NCBI GenBank assembly: GCA_937995875.1
Contig: CALKIW010000146.1
Span: forward strand, 1-64,000
DNA length: 64,000 nucleotides
From: an uncultured Bacteroidales bacterium
GTDB lineage: Bacteria; Bacteroidota; Bacteroidia; Bacteroidales; Bacteroidaceae
Direction: 5' to 3'
Shown here: positions 1 through 7,438 of the stretch, in pieces
How positions within the stretch are numbered: position 1 is the stretch's first letter
Layout of the letters: each line of letters begins with the position of its first letter
Program-made: the position numbers and the translations under genes
The notes under the pieces: generated by a model
Database searches by the model: none
Told to the model about the DNA's origin: nothing
The model's input: the letters and a program-made list of their open reading frames with translations, nothing else

Positions 1-316
1 TACCTGAGCGCTTTTTTTTGGCGTTTCCGTGTAAACTTTTTGAGGGGCAGCAATAAATTAAAGTGAAAAGTGAGGAGTGAAGGACGAAGAATATAAATTA
101 AAGTGTAGAGTGAGGAATAAAGAGTGAAGAATGAGCTGGAAGCGTCTGAGAGCAGTAGGAGTTTACACGCATGAACTTTTATTTCTGCATCATATTTTCC
201 TATTAGCAATCTTGTTTTGTAGTTACATGGTTACCACAATCATAGGTGTGTATTTTTTTTCCCAAAGTAAATGCCTGTGGAGTACAGCTCTCCTCCCATT
301 CAATATCAACTGAGCC
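1..316 (-). repeat. composite dispersed repeat, left-edge copy
   Basis: No gene is supported here. Bases 25-316 are similar, by eye over about 290 bp, to the reverse complement of 31275-31612. Shared landmarks are the stretch around GTAGGAGTTTACACGCATG, the purine-rich GAAGAATATAAATTAAAG units and the terminal TCAACTGAGCC. Bases about 10-50 (TTTCCGTGTAAACTTTTTGA) match the reverse complement of 9448-9490, which lies just upstream of another repeat copy. By comparison with those two loci, the core of the element should lie left of base 1 in minus orientation. The 60-codon frame inside it is repeat sequence, not a gene. Confidence 0.7.
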
Positions 317-353
317 GATAAACTATTAATTGGATGGTAGGATTAGATACAAA

Positions 354-381
354 AATAGGAGCGTTCATGAACGCTCCTATT
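354..381 (-). terminator. rho-independent terminator of pheS
   Basis: A perfect 28-bp palindrome (arms AATAGGAGCGTTC) lies 30 bases beyond the pheS stop. On the minus strand it is followed by a T-rich stretch (ATTTTTGTATC), as expected for an intrinsic terminator. Confidence 0.8.
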
Positions 382-410
382 GTATTATAAGTATATTGAA
401 AGAAGTCTGT

Positions 411-1448
411 TTAATATGCGCTTTTGAACTCTTCGAGGAAACGAGTGTCGTTTTCGGAGAAAAGCCGCAAATCATTGACACGATATTTCAGGTTGGTGAT
501 ACGTTCCACACCCATACCGAAGGCATAGCCGGTATAAACGCTGGAGTCGATGCCGCAGGCTTCGAGGTCGTGCGGATCTACCATACCGCATCCCAGAATT
601 TCCACCCATCCGGTGTGTTTGCAGAAGCCACAGCCCTCTCCTCCACAGATGTTGCAGGAAATGTCCATCTCGGCACTTGGCTCCGTAAAGGGGAAATAGG
701 ATGGACGTAAACGAATTTTGGTGTCGGCACCAAACATTTCTCGGGCAAAAGACAACAGCACTTGTTTCAGGTCTGTGAAGCTAACGCCCTTGTCTACATA
801 CAAGCCTTCAACCTGATGGAAAAAGCAGTGGGCGCGTGCAGAGATGGCTTCATTGCGGTAAACGCGGCCCGGGCAAAGCATGCGGATTGGCGGTTTGTGG
901 GTCTCCATGTAGTGAGCTTCGTCGCCGGAAGTGTGAGAACGCAGAATGACGTTCTTGGTCACATCGTCCGGATTCTGCGAGATGAAGAAGGTGTCTTGCA
1001 TATCGCGTGCAGGGTGGTCGGCGGCAAAGTTGAGCATGGTAAACACATGGTTGTCGTCGTCAATCTCCGGCCCCTGATACAGAGTGAAGCCCATGCGCTG
1101 GAATATATCGACAATTTCGTTCTTTACGATAGTCAGCGGATGACGCGTGCCTAATGGAATAGGGTAGGACGTGCGTGTGAGATCGATGTTCTCGTTGTCT
1201 GTCTCTACAGTGGCTACTTGGTCGCGCAGCTCGTTGATCTTGTTGATGGCAGCTTGCTTAAGCTCGTTAATCTTGATGCCTACGGTTTTTTTCTGGTCGG
1301 CAGCAACACTACGGAAATCGGCCATGATGGCATTGATTTCACCCTTCTTGCTCAAATATTTCAATCTGAGCTGCTCAATGTCTTCTGCATTCTTGGCCGA
1401 CATTTCGGCCACTTCCTTGAGAAGTTCGTCTATTTTGTCTAATATCAT
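411..1448 (-). CDS. pheS: phenylalanine--tRNA ligase alpha subunit
   Basis: This is the catalytic alpha subunit of the alpha2beta2 phenylalanyl-tRNA synthetase, which charges tRNA-Phe in the cytoplasm. The 345-residue length is normal. Residues 1-85 are a charged coiled-coil tRNA-binding arm. Class II motif 2 is visible around GRVYRNEAISARAH and motif 3 around GYAFGMGVERITNLKYR near the C-terminus. A -7 box (TAACTTTG) lies about 40 bases upstream of the ATG. The gene stands alone here: pheT is not in the window, which is common in Bacteroidetes where the two subunits are often unlinked. Its terminator is the palindrome at 354-381. The identification is secure. Confidence 0.97.
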   Translation of the reverse strand: MILDKIDELLKEVAEMSAKNAEDIEQLRLKYLSKKGEINAIMADFRSVAADQKKTVGIKINELKQAAINKINELRDQVATVETDNENIDLTRTSYPIPLGTRHPLTIVKNEIVDIFQRMGFTLYQGPEIDDDNHVFTMLNFAADHPARDMQDTFFISQNPDDVTKNVILRSHTSGDEAHYMETHKPPIRMLCPGRVYRNEAISARAHCFFHQVEGLYVDKGVSFTDLKQVLLSFAREMFGADTKIRLRPSYFPFTEPSAEMDISCNICGGEGCGFCKHTGWVEILGCGMVDPHDLEACGIDSSVYTGYAFGMGVERITNLKYRVNDLRLFSENDTRFLEEFKSAY

Positions 1449-1558
1449 AATTTAAACTTCCTGATCTTTAAATGCAAAGTTACTAAGTTTTATTGAAAAA
1501 AGTAAACTAATATGGAAAATAATGTGTAATTTTGCGTAAGCTATATGAATGATATGAT

Positions 1559-2413
1559 ATGAGAAAAGAATTTGCTCTCGTCTTCTTGTTGATGCTGGTT
1601 TCTGCAATGTTGATACCCTATGGATGTACCGACAAGAAACCGGAGCCGACAGATACTACACAGGTGGACTCTGTCTTTGTAGACACTACAGCTCAGGATT
1701 CTACTGAAAATGTGATAGCAGAAACCCCAATGCCCAAGGCGGCCGATGAGCTTTTTGATGACTTCATCTTTAATTTTGCAGCCAATCGCAAACTTCAGCA
1801 GAGCCGCATTGTATTTCCCTTGCCCGTCTATCGCGATGGAAAACTGGAAAAGAAAATGAATAAACAGCAATGGCAGATGGAGCATTTTTTTATGCGACAG
1901 GGCTATTATACGCTTATCTTGGATAACCAAAAACAGAAAGATAGGGTCAAGGATACCGCCGTGAACCATGTTGAGATAGAGAAGATATTTTTAAAAAAAG
2001 AAACTGTACAGACTTATACTTTTAACAAGGTAAACGGGGAGTGGAAAATGACAGCTATTCACTTTCAACCCCTTGCCAAGAATAGGAATGCGAATTTTTT
2101 AAAGTTTTATAATCAGTTTTCTACAGATTCGGCCTTCCAAGTGCAGAGTATGGCGGGCGAGGTTGAATTTACAGCTCCCGACCCGGAAGACGATTTTTCG
2201 ACTATTTCGGGCGTGATCGTTCCCCAGCAATGGTTTGATTTCAGGCCGGGAATTATTCCCAGTGGATTGCTCTACAATGTTCTGTATGGACGGAAACATG
2301 TGAATTCTGACCATAGAATACTGGTAATCAGGGGTATAGCCAATGGGTTGGAAATGGAAATGACTTTTAGGCGAATAGGCGGACATTGGAAGTTGATTGA
2401 ATTTAATAGTTAA
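1559..2413 (+). CDS. lipoprotein of unknown function (DUF4348-like)
   Basis: The 284-residue protein starts with a lipoprotein signal peptide whose lipobox ends at Cys23 (IPYGC), followed by an acidic, Thr/Asp-rich linker (about residues 25-55). The rest is a soluble domain with alternating aromatic strands and a tail typical of Bacteroidetes DUF4348 proteins; that family name is my recollection. It is probably anchored in the outer or inner membrane facing the periplasm. The promoter box TAATTTTG lies about 25 bases upstream of the ATG. It precedes murB by 41 bases and may be co-transcribed with it. Function is unknown. Confidence 0.8.
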   Translation: MRKEFALVFLLMLVSAMLIPYGCTDKKPEPTDTTQVDSVFVDTTAQDSTENVIAETPMPKAADELFDDFIFNFAANRKLQQSRIVFPLPVYRDGKLEKKMNKQQWQMEHFFMRQGYYTLILDNQKQKDRVKDTAVNHVEIEKIFLKKETVQTYTFNKVNGEWKMTAIHFQPLAKNRNANFLKFYNQFSTDSAFQVQSMAGEVEFTAPDPEDDFSTISGVIVPQQWFDFRPGIIPSGLLYNVLYGRKHVNSDHRILVIRGIANGLEMEMTFRRIGGHWKLIEFNS

Positions 2414-2454
2414 TTGGTCTGCACATCTCAGCTCGGAATGTAGAAAATTCTGAT

Positions 2455-3543
2455 ATGAAGCGATTTAAAAATTACTCTCTATTACACCATAACACGTTCG
2501 GTATTGACCAAAAGTGTGATGAACTCATTGTCTTTGAGACAGTGGACGATGCTGTGACGCTGGTTCGGGAAATACTTGATCAGGATGCGGAGACGTATTC
2601 ACTGCTGATACTCGGAGGTGGCAGTAATCTGTTGCTGACGAAAGATTTTCAAGGCAAGGTGTTGACTGCGGCTAAGAAATTTGAAGTGGAGGTATCGGCA
2701 AAGCCTGAGGACGAAGGGGCGGTTTTTTTGAGGTGTTGGGCCGGTACAACGTTTGATGATGTCGTGGCCTACGCTGTAGAACATGGCTATTATGGCATGG
2801 AAAACCTCAGTCTGATACCGGGAGAATGTGGAGCGTCGGCCGTTCAGAACATTGGCGCATACGGGGTTGAGGCTAAGGATGTTATAACAACCATAGAGGC
2901 CGTGCAGTTGTCTACGGGAAAGGTGGTAACTATCGGTGCCGGTGAGTGTGGTTATGGGTATCGCCGGAGTCGATTCAAACAAGACTGGAAGGACAAATTC
3001 CTCATTACTCACGTCACTTATAGGCTTTCGCATCAATTCGTTCCACACCTTGATTATGGAAACATTCGGCAGGTAATGAAGGACCGGTGTATTGCAGAGG
3101 AAGAGCTGACGGGACAAAGTTTGCGCGACATCATTATCGATATACGACGTGCAAAACTTCCGGAGCCTTCGGAATTAGGTAATGCCGGGAGTTTCTTTAT
3201 GAATCCGATAGTAGATAAAACCGTATTGGATAGCGTGAGGGAACGTTTTCCTGATGTCCGTTATTTTGAGGTTGCGGAACAGACTTTATCGCTTTCAGAA
3301 GACGCTTTGAGAGGCTGTCGCGACCAAAAACGTTATAAGATTCCTGCGGGATGGATGATAGACAGGTGCGGATGGAAAGGACGCAGGCTCGGCAAGGTGG
3401 GCGTCTATGAGAAGCAAGCCCTTGTTTTAGTGAATTATGGAGGAGCGACAGGAGCAGATGTTGTGGCCTTGATGCATCGCATTCAGGAGGATGTGTATTC
3501 TAAGTTTGGAATACATATCTATCCGGAAGTAAATATAAAGTAA
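2455..3543 (+). CDS. murB: UDP-N-acetylmuramate dehydrogenase
   Basis: This FAD enzyme reduces UDP-GlcNAc-enolpyruvate to UDP-MurNAc in peptidoglycan precursor synthesis. The 362-residue length fits the longer, E. coli-like type I MurB. Visible signatures are LGGGSNLLL (FAD pyrophosphate binding, about residue 52), the IPGECGASAVQNIGAYG segment (about residue 122), YGYRRSRFK, the NAGSFFMNP motif carrying the catalytic Ser, and the C-terminal YPEVN carrying the conserved Glu. It is followed four bases later by the hydrolase gene at 3548, so the two are very likely co-transcribed. Confidence 0.97.
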   Translation: MKRFKNYSLLHHNTFGIDQKCDELIVFETVDDAVTLVREILDQDAETYSLLILGGGSNLLLTKDFQGKVLTAAKKFEVEVSAKPEDEGAVFLRCWAGTTFDDVVAYAVEHGYYGMENLSLIPGECGASAVQNIGAYGVEAKDVITTIEAVQLSTGKVVTIGAGECGYGYRRSRFKQDWKDKFLITHVTYRLSHQFVPHLDYGNIRQVMKDRCIAEEELTGQSLRDIIIDIRRAKLPEPSELGNAGSFFMNPIVDKTVLDSVRERFPDVRYFEVAEQTLSLSEDALRGCRDQKRYKIPAGWMIDRCGWKGRRLGKVGVYEKQALVLVNYGGATGADVVALMHRIQEDVYSKFGIHIYPEVNIK

Positions 3544-3547
3544 AGTT

Positions 3548-4309
3548 TTGAAATTCAGATTTTTAGGTACAGGAACATCTAATGGGGTGCCGGTTATAGG
3601 TTGCGACTGTGAGGTTTGTAGAAGTACGGATGCCCGCGACAAGCGCTATCGTACGGCTGCCATGCTGGAAACAGAGCACAGCAGAGTGCTGATAGATTGT
3701 GGTCCGGATATCAGAATGCAACTCATTCCACTGCCATTTCGAAAGATTGATGCCGTGTTGCTCACTCACGGGCATTACGACCACGTGGGTGGAATTGATG
3801 ATTTGCGACCTTATTGCAGTTTTGGAGATATAGACATTTATGCCAATGATGTTACGGTGGAAACCGTCAGGCATAATTTTCCCTATTGTTTTGCAGAAAA
3901 TTTATATCCCGGTGTGCCCAAATTAAACCTACATACTATCCGAAAACACGTTGCCATGAGGATCGGAGACATAGATATAGTGCCCATAGAAGTGATGCAC
4001 GACCGATTGCCAATCTTGGGCTACCGCATCGGAACTATGGCCTATATCACAGATATGAAGACGATTGCGCAAGATGAAGTCGCTTATCTTGAAGGTGTAG
4101 AAACATTGGTAATTAACGCCTTGAGGTGGGAAAAGCCACACCATAGTCATTTGATTATTCCCGAAGCTATAGATTTTGCCCGCAAAATAGGTGCAAGACT
4201 GACGTACCTCACTCATCTCACCCACAAAATAGGGTTACATGATAAGGCCAATGCGAGATTACCCAAAGGTTTTATGTTTGCCTGTGACGGCATGGAGTTG
4301 GAGGTATAA
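3548..4309 (+). CDS. metallo-beta-lactamase-fold hydrolase (PhnP-like)
   Basis: This 253-residue protein belongs to the metallo-beta-lactamase superfamily, in the PhnP-like group that includes cyclic phosphodiesterases. It has the metal-binding HGHYDHVGG signature near residue 77, further His/Asp ligands (VMHDRL, YITDM, HLTHKIGLH), and an N-terminal CDCEVC cluster resembling the structural zinc site of PhnP. The best start is a TTG at 3548, because the strand MKFRFLGTGTSNG that opens the fold begins there. It follows murB by four bases. No phosphonate genes are nearby, so the substrate is unknown and a PhnP name would overreach. Confidence 0.85.
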   Translation: MKFRFLGTGTSNGVPVIGCDCEVCRSTDARDKRYRTAAMLETEHSRVLIDCGPDIRMQLIPLPFRKIDAVLLTHGHYDHVGGIDDLRPYCSFGDIDIYANDVTVETVRHNFPYCFAENLYPGVPKLNLHTIRKHVAMRIGDIDIVPIEVMHDRLPILGYRIGTMAYITDMKTIAQDEVAYLEGVETLVINALRWEKPHHSHLIIPEAIDFARKIGARLTYLTHLTHKIGLHDKANARLPKGFMFACDGMELEV

Positions 4310-4797
4310 AAGAGGAGAAACTATAAATTAAAGCGTACAATACTATGATTGTATTAGCGTTCCATAAGGCTCTCATAAGGGTTTCTTCACAGTCTCGTTA
4401 AGGCATCGATAACAGAGAGCAAAGCATAAAACAAGGAACGCTGCTGTTTATAATCAAGCGTCAAAAATGTAAATCGAACTGTAAACAGCTGCTGTTTACT
4501 TGGTTCGTATATTATTCATTTTACTAATTTATCAGGCAGTTACTAATTTTATATAGACATAAAAAAAGGAGTACCGCCGTACTCCAACCTTGTTAACCTT
4601 AAATCTAATACTATGAAAAACACGATGCAAATATACGGTATTTATTTTAAACTGAGAGGAAAAGGGGGTGAAAAGTTATAGTTTATAACTTTTGTTAGCA
4701 AGGTTGGTGGGTGGGTTTTGGTTTATTAACATATACGTTTAGAGTAAATCCTATGCCCTTTTCAGTCTTTTAAGGAGTGCTAAGTTTAACTTACGGT
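4310..4797. other. intergenic region with small-RNA unit
   Basis: No protein gene is supported in these 488 bases between converging genes. The first part contains ACTATAAATTAAAG, reminiscent of the 40-bp units of the composite repeat. The centre holds a minus-strand promoter-terminator unit, described separately. A 14-base motif CCAACCTTGTTAAC (4584-4597) recurs inverted with one mismatch as GTTAGCAAGGTTGG (4694-4707). A 22-codon plus-strand frame at 4612 is antisense to the RNA unit and was not accepted. Confidence 0.5.
4561..4624 (-). ncRNA. putative small RNA of about 60 nt with its own promoter and terminator
   Basis: On the minus strand a -7 box TATATTTG (4635-4628) is followed within about 65 bases by a perfect 7-bp hairpin, GGAGTAC with loop GGCG, and seven T residues (4585-4561). 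This is a complete intrinsic terminator. The segment between has no usable frame. A transcript starting near 4622 would be about 60 nt. The core ATTAGATTTAAGGTTAACAA feels familiar from other Bacteroidales intergenic regions, but I cannot confirm a named family. There is no clear -33 box, so expression is inferred. Confidence 0.5.
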
Positions 4798-5055
4798 TTA
4801 CCTTTTAAACTTTTTGTATAGCTTCCAGGCCAGCATAACGGCATCGAAAAAACCTACTCCGGTGGCCATCAAACTATTGATTCTCCTGGAGGGCTTTGCG
4901 TTCTTCTTCAGTGCAACAGGTTTGCGGAATATAGAAGTCCAAAGGTTGTGTATTCTGTTATCATCTTTTTGGATGTCTTTCAGAAGTATAGCCTTGCGCA
5001 GTTTAATTTCCGCTAAGGTTTTGTAGGTGATTTGAGCCGTATACTCTTTGTCCAT
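4798..5055 (-). CDS. small basic protein of unknown function
   Basis: The 85-residue protein is Lys/Arg-rich with one short hydrophobic stretch (SLMATGVGFFDAVMLAWKLY, about residues 61-80) near the C-terminus, followed by a KKFKR tail. That suggests a peripheral or single-pass membrane protein. It is the last gene of a minus-strand trio after a YtxH-like and a holin-like protein, and starts two bases beyond the holin-like stop, so translation is probably coupled. I do not recognise a named family. The trio resembles small envelope-stress clusters found in many Bacteroidetes. Confidence 0.75.
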   Translation of the reverse strand: MDKEYTAQITYKTLAEIKLRKAILLKDIQKDDNRIHNLWTSIFRKPVALKKNAKPSRRINSLMATGVGFFDAVMLAWKLYKKFKR

Positions 5056-5057
5056 AG

Positions 5058-5408
5058 TTATTTACTTAATAGCAATGAAGCAAGAAATTTGACGAGCGGC
5101 CTTTCAATCCATTGCTTTCTGAAAATGAGGAATAATAGGAGAATGATAAAGTAAATTCCGGCAACAATGAGGAATGCAGCCACGCTGCCCACCAGCGGCT
5201 GAAGGGCAAAGACTATGGCAAAACTCACATATATAAGCACCATGAAAAGGAATAGGCAGAGAATCGCGGTAATGCTGATTACTGTAAGAATCTTTACAGT
5301 CTTTTCAACAAGGTCCAGTTTTACGTATTCTTTTTGTAGCCCAACGTAGTGCTTAAGGGTTTCTACAAGCTGGCCAATGGTCTCTATATTGTTGTCGTTG
5401 GAAAACAT
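5058..5408 (-). CDS. phage-holin-like inner-membrane protein (DUF1469/holin-X type)
   Basis: This 116-residue protein has an amphipathic N-terminal helix (about residues 5-40) and two transmembrane segments (about 42-66 and 72-94), followed by a basic tail. That architecture is characteristic of the putative actinobacterial holin-X/DUF1469 group. Despite the name, such proteins are chromosomal membrane proteins usually found beside YtxH-type proteins, as here, and no lysis gene is nearby. It lies 71 bases downstream of the YtxH-like gene with a hairpin between them, and two bases before the 85-residue gene. Function is unknown; an envelope role is inferred. Confidence 0.8.
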   Translation of the reverse strand: MFSNDNNIETIGQLVETLKHYVGLQKEYVKLDLVEKTVKILTVISITAILCLFLFMVLIYVSFAIVFALQPLVGSVAAFLIVAGIYFIILLLFLIFRKQWIERPLVKFLASLLLSK

Positions 5409-5431
5409 GAATCTCCTTTTAATAATTAAAG

Positions 5432-5465
5432 AAATAGGGTTGCAAAGTGGTTCACAACCCTATTT
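5432..5465 (-). terminator. hairpin between YtxH-like and holin-like genes
   Basis: An 11-bp perfect inverted repeat (AAATAGGGTTG / CAACCCTATTT) with a 12-base loop lies in the 71-base gap. On the minus strand it is followed only by CTTTAATTATT, a weak T-tract. It may act as a partial terminator or an mRNA-stabilising end, giving more YtxH-like protein than downstream products. Confidence 0.5.
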
Positions 5466-5479
5466 TATAATGTAATGAA

Positions 5480-5695
5480 TTACTTGTCAACTTCTACGGC
5501 TTCCTTGATGTCGTCAATAAGGTCGTCGGCGTCTTTGCGGTTGAGCTTGATGTCGTGCTTCTTGCAGAAGTCGTCAAGTGCGTCTGTAATCTTTGTTCGT
5601 GTATCTTCGCCCTTTTCAGGAGCCATGAGCAGTCCTAATGCTGCACCTGCGATAGCGCCACCTAAGAATGCGCCAATGTAACCAAATGTCTTCAT
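5480..5695 (-). CDS. YtxH-like small membrane protein
   Basis: The 71-residue protein opens with MKTFGYIGAFLGGAIAGAAL, a Gly/Ala-rich membrane helix followed by GLLMAPEKGEDTR. This is the classic YtxH pattern of a glycine-rich helix and then LxAPxxG. The remainder is a charged helix. I start it at the ATG at 5695 rather than the longer frame, because the helix begins there and the -7 box TATATTTG lies about 55 bases upstream. It is first in the trio with the holin-like and 85-residue proteins. YtxH-type proteins are linked to general stress in other bacteria; the role here is inferred only. Confidence 0.82.
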   Translation of the reverse strand: MKTFGYIGAFLGGAIAGAALGLLMAPEKGEDTRTKITDALDDFCKKHDIKLNRKDADDLIDDIKEAVEVDK

Positions 5696-5931
5696 ATTGT
5701 TCTCTTTTATTAAATAATTATAGTGTCTTGTTATTTGCAAATATAAGTTTTTTCATGCTGAAATGCAAGGGATAACGAATATATTTTTTGTTTAAAAACT
5801 TCTGTTATGTTGATTTAACAAACTTTATGCGCCATCCTTTTTTGTCTTTGTGAATATTTTCGTAATTTCGCACACCAAGGATATAGGTCCTTATTTTGAA
5901 TAATCATTAACATCTTTAATATATAAAAGGT

Positions 5932-6432
5932 ATGAAGAAATCATTGGTATTGGGCGCGGCCTTGTGCGTTGCTTTTGCTTTCACAAGTTGCAAGTCTCAG
6001 GAAAGTGCTTATAAGAAAGCCTATGAGAAGGCTAAGGCTCAGGAAGAGCAGAATCAGGCTATGCAGCCCACCCAAGAAGAAGCTCCGGTGGTGACACCGC
6101 TTACACAGCAGCCTGTAACACAGACTACTGTTTCAAACGTCGATAACGCAACAGTGCGTACGGAAGATGTTACTGTTATCAACGGTGCAGGTTTGCAGGC
6201 ATACAGTGTTGTGGTAGGCTCTTTCGGCCTCAAGGCTAATGCAGAGGGTTTGCAGAACACATTGAAGCAGGGTGGATACGATGCACAAATCGCTTACAAT
6301 TCCAGCCTGAATATGTATCGTGTTATTGCGACAACGTATGCAGATAAGGGTCAGGCCGTACAAAGCCGTGATGCGATTCGCGGCAGCCAGTATAACCCCA
6401 AGAGTGACGCATGGTTGTTGTATAAGAAGTAA
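5932..6432 (+). CDS. SPOR-domain lipoprotein
   Basis: The 166-residue protein has a lipoprotein signal ending at Cys20 (FTSCKS), a Lys/Glu/Gln-rich and then Pro/Thr-rich linker (about 21-75), and a C-terminal SPOR domain (about 88-166, starting LQAYSVVVGSFG). SPOR domains bind denuded peptidoglycan glycan strands, often at division sites, so this is probably an envelope protein acting in the periplasm. It is the first gene of a plus-strand run: ruvX begins four bases after its stop, and def overlaps ruvX. Confidence 0.9.
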   Translation: MKKSLVLGAALCVAFAFTSCKSQESAYKKAYEKAKAQEEQNQAMQPTQEEAPVVTPLTQQPVTQTTVSNVDNATVRTEDVTVINGAGLQAYSVVVGSFGLKANAEGLQNTLKQGGYDAQIAYNSSLNMYRVIATTYADKGQAVQSRDAIRGSQYNPKSDAWLLYKK

Positions 6433-6435
6433 TTT

Positions 6436-6852
6436 TTGGCAAGGATATTATCAATAGACTATGGAAAGAAACGCACGGGGTTGGCAGTGACCGACCCCCT
6501 GCAGATTATTGCCAATGGTCTGACAACGGTTGAGACAAAAAATTTGTTCTACTTCCTCTGTAAATACATTAAGCAGGAGGAGGTCGAACGTCTCATTATA
6601 GGAAAGCCTATGCAGCTTGACGGCAAACCGTCGGAAAATTTGGCAAGGGTGGAGAACTTTGTAAGAAGATGGCAAAAAGCTCAACCGGCAATTCCTATAG
6701 AATATTATGATGAACGCTTCACATCGGTATTGGCTCAGCGAGTTATTCTTGAAGCCGGTGTGAAGAAAAAGACGAGACGAGAAAACAAAGGGTTGGTAGA
6801 CGAGATCAGTGCTACCATAATCCTTCAAGATTATATGAATTCTACGAAATGA
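6436..6852 (+). CDS. ruvX: Holliday junction resolvase-like protein RuvX/YqgF
   Basis: The 138-residue protein has an RNase H-like fold. LSIDYGKKRTGLAV at the N-terminus carries the first catalytic Asp, IGKPMQLDG follows, the YYDERFTS motif carries the second acidic pair, and VDEISATIIL carries the last Asp. The family is implicated in 16S rRNA 5'-end processing and was earlier predicted to be a Holliday junction resolvase. The start is TTG at 6436, three bases after the SPOR gene stop. Its last codons overlap def by four bases (ATGA), which indicates translational coupling. Confidence 0.93.
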   Translation: MARILSIDYGKKRTGLAVTDPLQIIANGLTTVETKNLFYFLCKYIKQEEVERLIIGKPMQLDGKPSENLARVENFVRRWQKAQPAIPIEYYDERFTSVLAQRVILEAGVKKKTRRENKGLVDEISATIILQDYMNSTK

Positions 6853-7412
6853 TATTACCCATTTATACTTACGGTCACCCTGTATTAAGGAAAGTTGCAG
6901 AGGATATACCCGCCGACTATCCGGATTTGGACCAGCTGATTAGTAATATGTACGAAACGTTGGATGCTTCGTCGGGCATCGGACTGGCCGCTCCGCAAAT
7001 TGGCAAGTCTATACGTGTGGTTGTAATCGACCTTGATGTGTTGAAAGACGAGTTTCCGGAGTACGCCGGCTATCGTCACGTATTCATCAACCCGCATATT
7101 GTAGAAATAGACAAGAACTCCGAGAAGGTGAATATGGAGGAAGGATGCCTCTCTGTTCCCGGTTTGAGCGAGAATGTGACAAGATATTCGCGCATTCATG
7201 TACAATATCTGGACGAGCAGTTTCAGCGCCACGACGAATGGGTGGAAGGATATTTGGCCCGAGTAATGCAGCATGAATTTGACCATCTTGAGGGTGTGAT
7301 GTATGTAGACCGTATTACTCCTTTCCGCAAACAGATTATTCGCAACAAGCTTCGTGGAATTGCGCAAGGCAAGTTCAGTTGTTCTTATAAAACGAAGTTG
7401 GCACGTAAATAA
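6849..7412 (+). CDS. def: peptide deformylase
   Basis: Peptide deformylase removes the N-formyl group from nascent proteins using a metal ion. The 187-residue protein has all three family motifs: GIGLAAPQIG (43-52), EEGCLSVPG with metal ligand Cys100, and QHEFDHLEG with ligands His142 and His146 and catalytic Glu143. Its ATG overlaps the ruvX stop. It is followed 26 bases later by the TPR gene, so the four genes from 5932 probably form one operon. No fmt gene is nearby. Confidence 0.97.
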   Translation: MILPIYTYGHPVLRKVAEDIPADYPDLDQLISNMYETLDASSGIGLAAPQIGKSIRVVVIDLDVLKDEFPEYAGYRHVFINPHIVEIDKNSEKVNMEEGCLSVPGLSENVTRYSRIHVQYLDEQFQRHDEWVEGYLARVMQHEFDHLEGVMYVDRITPFRKQIIRNKLRGIAQGKFSCSYKTKLARK

Positions 7413-7438
7413 TCAAGTATCAGCACGTAAATAATCCG

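Noticed and set aside
131..313. 60-codon plus-strand frame at the left edge
   Set aside because: It lies wholly inside the composite repeat shared with 31275-31612; the reading frame is not preserved in the other copy.
4612..4680. 22-codon frame starting ATGAAAAAC on the plus strand
   Set aside because: It is antisense to the promoter of the putative small RNA, has no promoter of its own and no hydrophobic or recognisable sequence.
5058..5408. Phage lysis holin
   Set aside because: The family name suggests a holin, but there is no endolysin or other phage gene nearby and the YtxH neighbour indicates a chromosomal envelope protein.
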